Assembly (NCBI RefSeq): GCF_000275845.1 | Contig: NW_006766890.1 | Location: forward strand, 849,646-897,173 | Length of the DNA stretch: 47,528 bases | DNA from: Dichomitus squalens LYAD-421 SS1 | Taxonomy: Eukaryota > Basidiomycota > Agaricomycetes > Polyporales > Polyporaceae | Direction of reading: 5' to 3' | Shown: positions 1 through 9,444 of the stretch, piece after piece | Layout: the number at the start of each line of letters is the position of its first letter | Position numbering within the stretch: position 1 is the first letter of the stretch | Notes under the pieces: generated by a model | Database searches by the model: none | What the model was told of the DNA's origin: nothing | What the model saw: the letters and a program-made list of their open reading frames with translations, nothing else | Position numbers and translations under genes: made by a program

Positions 1-275
1 ATGGCGACGCTGTTGTTCTCTAGCGCCCATTGTTCGTTCCCTGTATATAGCTGGATCCCTTGCTACCTGGAGACTCTAGTTTCGACCTCTTGTCTCCAGG
101 TAAGCCATCGTGTATTTCGCTCTGTAGATACCTCGCTCAATACACAACTTGTCTCCAGTCCTGCCTGTTGAGCTCCGCTCCAGTCTCACTGCGATCAGAG
201 CTCGTCGGCGCTCCTGCCTGCCTCGCTCGTCTCCACTTACTCGCTCGACAGTCAGTCGTAACAGACATTATGTAA
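1..275 (+). CDS. possible 3' end of an unidentified gene (partial)
   Basis: From base 1 the sequence reads open for 33 codons (1-99) and ends at a consensus donor GTAAGC. A 59-nt intron (100-158, ending CTCCAG) joins in phase 0 to a 39-codon exon (159-275) that ends in TAA. The joined product of about 71 residues is rich in Ser, Leu and Cys and resembles no family I know. Because the window starts here, this may be the tail of a longer gene, or a chance splice-compatible reading. The ATG at base 1 may be only an internal codon. I infer the exon pair from splice signals alone. Confidence 0.2.
64..102. repeat. short inverted repeat (11-bp arms)
   Basis: The arms at 64-74 (TACCTGGAGAC) and 92-102 (GTCTCCAGGTA) are perfect reverse complements separated by 17 nt, so the transcript could form a hairpin. 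The second arm contains the proposed splice donor at 100-101. Confidence 0.5.
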
Positions 276-965
276 GCCAGCCACTGTCCACAAACATCGT
301 GATTTTCACCCTGCTGGGCTCACTTTGAGCTCTGGGTGCTCTTACAAAAGTTGTAGAAGAGCTAACACATCATTGATTCTCTCGCGCAGTTTTTCCATTT
401 ACCTTGTATCTACATATCTAAGCCCTAACTCGAAAATCACCACGAGAGACCTTGTGCATTCGATGTCCATGATAAACTTTCACCACTTGTCTCAGTCGTA
501 ATGTGTAGGAAAAAGGAAGTCGCGTTTGGGCGCAGTGCAAACGCGTGAGGTACTACGCGTTGCGAGCCAGACTATATATATACATGTAAACAAGACTCTG
601 AGACAAAATATACAGTACGAGACGAAACAAGACCAGCGTGAGCACAATGTGAGCTCAATTACATAATATGAGATTCAACATAATGGGGAAGTACGGAGAG
701 AGATCTTTATTTTACCTGTCGACCGCCCTTCAGCCACCAGCATTCCTTTCCGCTGTCCTGCCGTCTTATCGAGCCGTCGTCTAGAGGAGATTATCACGCA
801 ATTCAAGCCCCGTCCACATCTAGAGGCATAAGCGAAGGCAGGGCGCTCTGACGCGCGCCTCCTCGCTTAACCCGGGCGCTGCCTATCCCCATAGGATTTC
901 GTCCGTCGTGGGCCATCCGCCTCCACCTTTTTACGCTCAGCTCTCAACGCACCTTCCCCTCTAGC
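276..965. other. non-coding stretch upstream of the AP-3 mu gene
   Basis: I find no supported gene here. An AT-rich run with TATATATATA lies near 572-583, about 380 bp upstream of the next ATG. It could be a core-promoter element, although it is far away for one. Short open frames on both strands lack splice or family support. Confidence 0.5.
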
Positions 966-2598
966 ATGGCCCTTGACGGACTCATTATCCTTGACACTAC
1001 AGGGTATGCTGTTGGGCCTCTCGAATTGTTGGCTTGCTGACCTAGCCAAGACGTCCCATCGTGCAGTCCGGCTTCCACTCCTTCCCGCCGGCTTACTCCC
1101 TTCTCCATATCGATGCTGTGAATACTGCACTTGCAAGTGCCAAGCGTCCGAGCGACGTGGATCCTGTCATATACGTTCAAGGCCTTAACCTGGAGAGTCC
1201 CAGCGCGTGCTGCTATATGAAACGTGGGGAGCTGAGGTATCTTTGTCCCGTGAGCGGAGATGGTGAGTACATCTAGCTATTCACCGGAGGCTATGGAATA
1301 GACGTTTTCTGTCGATAGTGGACCCTTTATACGCGTTTGCGTTCTTACAGACCTTCGTCGACATCCTTCACGAATACTTCGGGCATCTGTCTGCTGAGAC
1401 TCTGAAAGACAACTTTGACATAGTGTATCAGGTGCGTTTGTCCCAAACACTCTCCCTAGGAAGACCACTAATATTGTGCGCTATGCGATGATGTGTCATA
1501 GTTGCTTGAAGAAACTCTTGATTCCGGAGGTCACCCCCTTACCACCTCTCCCAATGCTCTCCGTGACATAGTTCTCCCACCTTCACTTCTCCACAAGGTG
1601 CTCTCAGTGGCCGGTGTCTCCGGTCTGGCCAGCTCCACCGCAACATCGCATCCGTTCGCGTCGCCCATCCCATGGCGGAAAGCTGGAGTACGCTACAACA
1701 ACAATGAGATTTACTTCGATGTTGTGGAGACACTTGAGGCGATAGTGAACAAGTCCGTGAACACTCTCAACGCTCATTGTAAACATCCGGTCGAACTTAT
1801 TTGCGCAGGAATGGGACACCAGCAGTGAGCACTGTATGGGGGCGTGTCGACTCGAATTGCAAGCTGTCGGGCACGCCGGACTTGCTGCTCACGTTTTCGA
1901 ACGCGCAATCACTGCTCGATTGCTCGTTCCACCCTTGCGTTCGGTACGTCCATGCTCTCACTCCGGACCTGCGACCTGCTCACATCGACGGTATAGCCTG
2001 CAGAGATGGTCACGCGACAAGGTGCTCTCCTTCGTGCCACCAGACGGCAAGTTCAAGCTTATGGACTACCGCTATGCCCCCGCGACGGCCAGCGCCGTTG
2101 CGCAGACCTCGATACCCTTTATGCTACGTCCCACCGTCCAGATCGACGAGCACGGAGGATCCGTGGACCTGACACTCAGTTCGCGCCTGACCACACGGTC
2201 GATGGAGAACGTGTTTGTAGAGTTGTACTTGGGCGACGGCGCGTCTGGCGCGAGCTGCACTGCGTCCCATGGCGCGTCCTGGTCGTACAGTCCGAAGACG
2301 CAGACGTTGGTGTGGGAGCTGAAGCAGGTTGTCCCGTCAGCGAACTACAATATCCGTGGTACCTTTTCCTCAACGTATGCTGCGACTGTTCCTCTGCATT
2401 ACACTGCAGTGCGCTGATTGTTCGTAATACAGAGCGGAACACCCACGACCATCTCGTGCCTTCCGTGTGCGCTTCGAAGTACCCCAGTACAATTACTCCG
2501 CCATCAAAATCGAGCAACTCAAGCTCACTGGGGAGGTCTATAAGCCGTACAAAGGCATGCGGGGCAGCTCGCTAGGTAACATAGAGTGGAGATGGTAG
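966..2598 (+). CDS. APM3: AP-3 adaptor complex mu subunit
   Basis: This is the medium chain of the AP-3 clathrin-adaptor-related complex, which sorts cargo from Golgi/endosome membranes to the vacuole. I rebuilt seven exons: 966-1003, 1051-1262, 1319-1431, 1502-1752, 1809-1943, 1997-2374 and 2433-2598. The introns are 47-70 nt and all joins keep frame, giving 430 aa, close to the usual size of AP-3 mu. The start MALDGLIILDTTGRPIVQSG opens the longin-type N-terminal domain (about residues 1-140). The mu-homology domain follows from about residue 175, with motifs such as GRVDSNCKLSGTPDLLLTFS and FVPPDGKFKLMDYRY. The protein ends in the family-typical VYKPYKGMRG...EWRW. The linker motif ALRDIVLPPSLL is typical of mu3 rather than mu1 or mu2. 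The gene converges on the mitoribosomal gene 239 bp downstream. Confidence 0.93.
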
Positions 2599-2837
2599 TC
2601 ATCATTAGCCTTGCATGTACATGTATACTCCTCAGATTCCCGGATGTCGCCCGTCGCGCGTGTGGGTCAGTGTGTAGACCCCAAGCCAAATTAAGTGTAC
2701 TTTTGGACTCTATACGACTATATGTGAGTAAAAAGATGCACGACAGAATGCAAGCGAGCGATCCCCGATGAGCGATCCAACCTCCGCAGCAAATCCCGAC
2801 AGAAGCTCACTGCCCTCCTCCGGCCTTGTCCAACGAC

Positions 2838-4038
2838 TCAAAGCGGTTGCCGAGGGGCGTTGGCCCTAACGATCGTCTCGTACACATGGGTAACCTTCTG
2901 CCAGTCGACGACCGACCAGAAACGCTTCATATACTCCTCCTTGCCCCACACGCCGTACCCCGCGCTGATCCACGCACGCTCGTGTACGGACACGCAGAAG
3001 AGCGGGAAGAGCGTCTCCGCGGTCTTCTTCCCGTCCCGCTCGGTCGCGTTCAGCGTCTTGTCGACGTCTTCGTAGGTGCCTCGTGGGCGCGCCCACGCCG
3101 ACATCGTCCGGTTGTGCCCATGCGGGTCGAGCCCAGGGGCCCCGTGCGCGACACCTGACAACGGGGAGCTCGCTGCAGGGGGAGGCGAGGACGAAGCGCC
3201 TGCAGTGGGTCCGGGCGCAGGCTCGTGGGAGGGGTAAGGGAACACGTCCTCAGGTAAGGACTGGAAGATGGGCTCGCCGACGATGCGCTGCCACTCCTCG
3301 AACGCGGGGGACGGTTTGGAGGAGCGGACGAGGAGGGTGCCGGCGCCGAAGGTGGGGACGATGCCGAGCTGGCCGTTCTGGTCCGTGACGAGCCAAATGT
3401 AACCGGAGGAGAACATGCCGAGGACGGCGGCGCTGAAGTTGGACTTGAAGTGCGTGAGGGAGCCGTAGTCGAAACTGATGCGGCGAGAGAGGGACTTCCT
3501 GTCTGAAGGGTTGACATGGAGCGCGGCTTCGTGGGAGGACGCGTCCGCAGGAGGGGGTTTCTACGGAGGTGACAAAGGGAGGTCAGTCGAGATGCACGGG
3601 ATATGTTAAAAGGCATAGGGGATACATACAAGGTTTTCAAGGAAGAACGAGTTGTTCAGAGCCTCCGATGCATAGTTGAACTCCAATACCTTATTAGGGT
3701 CTCGGGCGGAGTCAATGATAGTCTGGACTATGCTCTTATTCTCCAGAGAGGTACCTGACGATGCCAGCTGGGTGTTCAGTGAATGCAGTTACATTGTGGG
3801 ATCAGCAGCGCAACACACCTCGGATTTGGTCATTCAATCTATCTAAGAGCCCCTGCTGGTAGTCCTCCGCAATCATCTTGAGTGAGTGGGGAGGGAGGAA
3901 CGACCCTAAGCCCTCCTCGACCGGATACGAGAGCTGCTTCCGTTGATGGAGCGCTCTTGACTGAATGCGACATGAGCGAGGGGCTGCACGCGCCGCACGC
4001 GAGGTGCTGGCCGCGACGCGAAGACCAAAGCTGGACAT
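2838..4038 (-). CDS. SOD-fold mitochondrial small ribosomal subunit protein (mS42/mS43 type)
   Basis: Three exons on the minus strand (4038-3817, 3767-3630, 3560-2838) encode 360 aa. The N-terminus (MSSFGLRVAASTSRAARAAP) is rich in Arg, Ser and Ala with almost no acidic residues, a typical mitochondrial presequence. The body follows the Fe/Mn superoxide dismutase fold. The helix ending GLLDRLND matches the SOD YVNNLN helix, NNSFFLENL matches NHSIFWTNL, and CVSVHERAW matches the DVWEHAY metal motif. All four metal ligands are replaced (I, N, S and R for H, H, D and H), so I do not expect dismutase activity. Fungal mitoribosomes carry SOD-like proteins mS42 (Rsm26) and mS43 (Mrp1), and this is most likely one of them. 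A Pro/Ser-rich insert (about residues 215-245 of the product) interrupts the C-terminal domain. The exact paralogue is undecided. Confidence 0.85.
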
Positions 4039-4298
4039 TGTGCCGCGTCAGTGAGGACAACAAAGGCGGGAGTTGGGACAGGGCCGGGAGCACGCGAGAC
4101 ACGAGACACAGGGAGGAGACCGACTGCTGCTGTGGGCGCCTCGCCAAACTTTTTGGGACGCTCTACGGGCGCTTCTGCGGCCTGGCGTAGCTGCCGCTTT
4201 GGGCGTGACCCCGACTGCGCCCGTGCTATACTTGACTTCTCCACGTCGACACCGTCCCCCTCCACCCCTCGCTTTCGTACCGACACTCACGTTCCTTC
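4039..4298. promoter_or_regulatory. divergent promoter between mitoribosomal gene and OST2
   Basis: These 260 bp separate two divergent start codons (4038 minus, 4299 plus), so they must hold both promoters. I see no clear TATA box. A bidirectional TATA-less promoter is inferred from the layout alone. Confidence 0.45.
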
Positions 4299-4787
4299 AT
4301 GCCTGCCGCCAAAATCGCACCATCCAAGACGGCTGGCTCGTCGCAGAGCCCACTCCTGTCTTTGTGGAAGGCGTATTACGAATCGACCTCCACTCGGCTC
4401 AAGACGATCGACGCATTCCTGGTCTTCCTCATGCTCTCCGGCATCATCCAGTTCCTCTATTGCGTCCTTATCACCAACTTCCCCTTCAACGCGTTTCTGG
4501 CGGGGTACGCCTTCTACATATCCTGTCATACTTGTACTCAAAAAGTATCCTCAGTTTCGCAAGCTGCGTCGGACAGTTCGTCCTCGCGGCGTCCCTCCGT
4601 GCGCAAGTGAACCCCGCCAACCGCAGCGAGTTCAAGGATGTTTCACCAGAACGGTACGTCGTCGATACATGACGGATGCAATCGCGTGTCCTAAAGTTAC
4701 GTTACGGTCCGTATGCGCAGAGCCTTCGCGGACTTCGCGCTAGGCTCGATTGTACTACACTTTTTCGTGTACAATTTCCTGGGATGA
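4299..4787 (+). CDS. OST2: oligosaccharyltransferase subunit Ost2/DAD1
   Basis: This is a small membrane subunit of the ER oligosaccharyltransferase, which moves the lipid-linked glycan onto Asn of nascent proteins. Three exons (4299-4504, 4555-4653, 4721-4787) with introns of 50 and 67 nt give 123 aa, about the DAD1 size. The family signature is clear: a polar N-terminus, LWKAYYESTSTRLKTIDAFL, then hydrophobic helices (LVFLMLSGIIQFLYCVLITN and FASCVGQFVLAASL). The C-terminal helix reads ADFALGSIVLHFFVYNFLG and ends at the last residue, as in other family members. The first ATG (4299) gives the expected short cytosolic tail. Confidence 0.95.
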
Positions 4788-7700
4788 CCGTAAGCCGCTG
4801 CCGGCATGGTGTGCTGAAGGAGGGTGTCTTGCTGGATCGTGGACGGCGCGGACGTACGTGTACATGGGTGATGTGTATAACCCGGAGCTATAAATATTCC
4901 GTCGTCATCCAAGGAGAGGCAGGGAGTGCGAAGAGTGGTGTGGACAGCGTATGTGATAGCAGACGAGTGGTGGCTGGTGGATAGATGTGAGCAGACGAAG
5001 AGGACGATGGTCCTGACGACATACAGTAATGTATGCCTCTGGAACAACATGCATGCAGAAGCGAGGGTGGTCTACTTCCGTTCGAATGAGGAGGACCGCT
5101 GAATGTCGACGGTGGCTAAGCGCGCGACGCAAGTAATAGGAGTTTTTGAGCGACGTACCCCGCATATTACCACTACAAAGTCGAACAAGTACTCTCCTAC
5201 CACGGCAGTGTCAATGAGGAATAGACTGAGCCGCATATACTACCTACGTACCAAACTCGAGGTAGGAACGGAGGATCTCTGAGGATGAACGGCGGTGAGC
5301 TGAGCTACAGAAGAGATACAAGCTCAAAACCCTCACGTCGGATGTCTTTGTTGGGCACGTCAGACAACTTAGGCCTGTCAAGGGGCCACTCTACTATCAC
5401 TCCGAGCCCGGGAGCCACAGATATTGGAACTCACGTAAGGCCGGTCGTCCTCCTGATTCCCGCCAAGAATGCACTCAATAGTGCCGCGTCGATGCCCAGG
5501 TGGATGAGAGTGCCGAACATTTCAGGAAGAATTGTGTTTCTCTGGGAATGCTGAAGGTGCGATGCAAGGAAACACAAGAGCAGATGTTCTCGAGAAGACG
5601 TCTGGAGGTTCTGAAGAAAGGTATTTGTTGCCCACAGGCGGCGGGCGACCTCGTTGACTCCGGGCCGGGGCCCACGTGGGTTTGTTTACTTCTAAAGCCG
5701 TTGCCAAACAAACGATCCCAATCATATCATCCTCCCGACAAACCATTTCCGCACTTATATCATAAAGCTAGACCCCAGAGCGGCGGATATGCCGCCTGAC
5801 CTCCTGTAGACATACGAAGTCATCCAGGCCGGATTACAGATGTTAGCGCCTACGTCAGGGTGGCGTTAGACTGCGTGAGTGTGGCGGTCAAGGTTGTTCC
5901 TCGTATCGACAGCTTGACCCTGAGGTCCCTACGTACAGACGCTGCGCATGTGCTAAGGAGCGTAACAAAAACATCTCCGCGGTCCCACTGTCCCATCCCC
6001 CCAGCTGAAAGACCAGGAGACCGCCTGGTTGCCCGAAAAGGGTCAACGTGGGCCTTTGGCTCAGTGCCGACGTCCGGGGCCGACGCTATTCACAGAGATC
6101 AGCGGTATTGAAGCCATGGGACCCAAGACGGAGGTGTATGTACTAGAACTGGGTGGACGCGACTAGCATGTTGGCCATTCAGGGCATGAAGAAAGTCCTT
6201 GATCGCGAGCTGCGCCGATGAGGTTAAGGCACAAATCACGAATCGCATACGGGAGGTCGACCGTTGGCAAAAGACGTCTGAGACGAGGGTTATGTCTAAC
6301 AGCTCTACGAAGTGAGGGCCCTCAACTGTGATACAGTGAGAATATAGGTCTCAGAGGTCCCTGAGGACCGTCAGTCGAAGTGATTCGGCCAATCAGGCGA
6401 GATAAACCTAGCGAGAGACAAGGACTGAGAATGCCGCAACTTGCGGCGGACAGGATGATCAGATAGATGCTCACCAGGTATATTGTCGACCTTGTCTAAT
6501 AACATTGTAACGCTCCTCCGTGGCTCATGCCTGTATCCTGGATTTCGATCAACTGGGCCGGGACGCAACAGGCGGGATTCTTTCAGGCGGTGCGGAGAGA
6601 CAGCAACCAGGTCCTGTGGGGCTGCGAATGAATTTGGGAGACGAATTGGAGTCATCACATCGGAAATGAGGTTGTGTAAGGGAAGACGGTGAACAGGAGG
6701 CAGCCACATGATAATCCAGTGATGTACAGCGGAAGAATGAAGCCAGGGGACGACATGGTAGGAGGACGCGATCGGCCATATCGAGTCTGTGGATTGCCGC
6801 GTAGGATGGAGCAGTACTGTGTTGGCAGGACCCTTGGCTCATACGCTCCTAAGCTGGTGGTCGTGGGACACGAAGGCTTGTAGTCAGGAGCAGCAGGGCA
6901 CAATATAGAATACAGTGACGGACGTAATGGCTGACAAATTTAGAGTAGAATGGAGGACGAGAAAGGGGTCGACCCGAATGAGCGGCAGGATGATTGCGGC
7001 GGAGTTCGAGACGCGGAGGAGAGATCGCTATCCCCCTAGGCCGCTCTCGCCGGTTTCACCTCCCCGTCGACGGACATCATACCCACACCTTTTCCTGCAT
7101 GTAGGCCATCGCCCCTATTGTTTGGAACACTCGTGTCTTGGGGCTCTTCTGGCCTGTGGATTTACATCTTTGCCCCGATGCCTTCACAACTTAAGGCTAC
7201 CTCGCGTTCTCCAGGCAAGCGGCATGAAGTAACGGCCCAAAAATTCGGCGGAGAACCCTGAATTGTCTGGATTGCACACCCCTCACCTCCCGCTCTGCTG
7301 CGGCTGTGAACATCTGGCTTGCGCAGATGGTGTGGGTGATATGGGTGGTAGGGAGGCCATATTGTCGGTGAGATCATGACTACCCGTTGGTTGCGTTTCA
7401 CCAAATCAGGGCACTGCTCTCTCGCGCTGATCATCAAATATGTTCAAAGGCAGTCGATGCACTATGTACTCAACTTTTGGTCACACATTGTCACCTCAAA
7501 GCCTTAGTTCCGAATAGGGGACGTGGACATCTGTCGGACTGCTCTACCATGAGGAATCCCGGTGAGCTTCTTTTTTTCTCTCTTTTTGGTCATTGCATTC
7601 TTTCGCTTCAACATGCCGCTACGACATGGTCATGTCGCAACACACCGATGCCAGCACTTTGGCTAGGTATTCCTGCATTTGTGGCCTCGTCGGCCTCGGG

Positions 7701-8569
7701 GAGCGCTGAGCGTTCACCACGGTCAGGCTCCACGAGTCTGCTGCGCACATACAATGACGGTTGAAAGTCTTCCCTGTTGCACATAGCATGCGAAGAGTTG
7801 ATACTCTGTGTATGAATAGAAGACATGCGCAAGGACTCACAGTCTGGTCACTAGTACTGCGCTCGTCTTTCTCCGTGACATGTGACACGTAACGCAACGC
7901 TCCCTAAGTGACTACGCGTCTCGAAAGGCCCTTAGGCCTCGTAGCCAAAAGCGTCACTATAATTACTAGGTGGTACAGCGTGTAACCGCCCTCTTGCGGG
8001 GAAATACCAGGGCAGAGTGTCTGGAACGAGAAATGCGAGCAGTAAAGGGCAATATTCCGGTACTTTGATTGACGCGTCACAAATTCGGACAACTTCTAGA
8101 GACTCAATGACAGGCCCTCTCGAGGTCCAAGAACTGGCCAGAAGGGAACTCTGGTCTAAGGTGTGCCCTGGGATGCTTACGTATGCTGTGGACCGCAAGT
8201 CATCCCTCTCCAAGGATGCTGTTCACGACATCGTGCCATTTCCATCGCTCGCAAACTCCGGCTGGTATATCGCTCTGATTCGCAGCATTATTTCATTGTA
8301 GGACTCGCCTGGCGACTCCGATGCCCAGGAATCAATGTGTACGATTGGCTGGCAACAAGGTGCGAAACATCGCGGAGGTTCCTCTGCCTCGATCATTGGC
8401 GGTGAGGCCATGCATGTTGTCGTCGGGGAGAGCGACCGAGTTCGAGGACACGGGAGAGCAAATTCGGGAGGTAGAGCAAGGGCTAGATGGAGGAGTGCGC
8501 GTATCGAGGGACTCGCCTAGGACATCTTCTGGCCGCATTGCACTGCCAGCCGTCCTCAATCATCCTTGA

Positions 8570-8639
8570 AGACGGCGGCGTATGGCGCGCAAATTTTTTC
8601 GCCGCAGTCGCGGGTCCTTCTTTGCTATCGCCGCCGTCT
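8570..8639. repeat. 11-bp inverted repeat next to a TATA box
   Basis: The perfect arms AGACGGCGGCG (8570-8580) and CGCCGCCGTCT (8629-8639) are separated by 48 nt that include a run of six T. The right arm runs straight into CTATATAACC (8637-8646). The structure lies about 150 bp upstream of the first paralogue gene, so it may be a dyad operator or a transcript hairpin. Confidence 0.55.
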
Positions 8640-8646
8640 ATATAAC
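8637..8646 (+). promoter_or_regulatory. candidate TATA box of the gene at 8787
   Basis: TATATAA lies about 145 bp upstream of the chosen ATG, in an otherwise GC-rich stretch, followed by a pyrimidine-rich segment. The position is plausible for a fungal core promoter with a 5' leader of about 100 nt. Confidence 0.4.
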
Positions 8647-8786
8647 CCTCCATTAGCTCTCAGAACGTCGTGCCTTTCTGATTGCCCACCCTCTACGTAG
8701 CCTTCCCCTTCGCTTTGGTCGGGGTGCGTGGCGCCTGTCCTCTAGGAGTACCTTGCGCGACAGACCACTAGCATATCATACTACTG

Positions 8787-9444
8787 ATGCTTGTCGACCC
8801 CCCATACCCGTCATTCACATTGGTCATGATCGCCGCCGACCCCTCGCTCCGTCTCCCTTCGTACCGTTCCTCCCACCTCGGGAGATTTCATCCCTACCCT
8901 CGAGGAGGCTCTCGTCGCTCGGAGGACCGTGACATTTTCGTGGTGCGTCGTCCCGATGATTCGCTCGAGTTCGTTGATGGAAGCATCACATTAGAACGCG
9001 TACATGTACACCGAAGGGTCCTCGACGAACGTGCCAGCACAACCGTGTCTTGTGAGTTTCTTTCCCGTGTAGTGCGGTTGGCGCTGAGTGGATGTTGTGT
9101 TGTGGTTGTGGTTGTCGCAGCGCCCCGCTAGACGCTGTGTCGAGGTCCCGGACAACGACGTCTCCAGCTTCGAGCTCGACCCTCCCGTCGTCGGGGTCGA
9201 GTACGACGAGTACGAGCTTCGCGCTTTCAGCGGCGTGCCGACAGGGCTGAGCCGTAGCAAGCTCGCCGAGGCCCTGGCCGTGAGTGTCTTTGGGGTCCTT
9301 CTAGATTGGAGATTTGCGCACGCGGGGAGCTGATGCATGATGGTGTGACAGGATCTGCTCGGCGAGCTCTGCCGTAGGTGCTCGCAGCTGACGCTGGGGA
9401 CTCTGTTTGGCACCGTGAAGTCCGGCGTCGAGCGGCCCAAGTAG
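8787..9444 (+). CDS. unrecognised small protein, paralogue 1 of a pair
   Basis: I do not recognise this family. Four exons (8787-8942, 8995-9051, 9121-9279, 9352-9444), all joined in phase 0, give 154 aa. The model rests on the second copy at 12510-13326, which has the same exon order and intron phases. Shared blocks are PYPSFTLVM, SHLGRFHPYPR, RRxED just before intron 1, an acidic DVSSFELDxPVVG block right after intron 2, and LL followed by an Arg-rich, Leu-rich tail after the last internal intron. In the PYPSFTLVM block the two copies differ only at synonymous positions, so it is translated and the start lies at or before 8787. There is no signal peptide or membrane helix. The protein may be soluble and partly disordered. 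Function is unknown. Confidence 0.6.

Larger units (their letters stand above)
4788..8786. other. 4-kb gene-poor region
   Basis: I can support no gene in these 4 kb. The base composition is more balanced than in the flanking exons, and all open frames are short. One frame is open from 8017 to 8520 except for a single TAG at 8299-8301, and the TAG follows a run that resembles an intron end (cattatttcattgtag). It could be a decayed gene or part of an unseen split gene, but it has no recognisable domain. The region could hold worn-down transposon sequence; I found no terminal repeats to show it. Confidence 0.4.

Noticed and set aside
2838..4038. Annotation as an active superoxide dismutase
   Set aside because: All four metal-ligand positions are substituted, so only the fold is supported.
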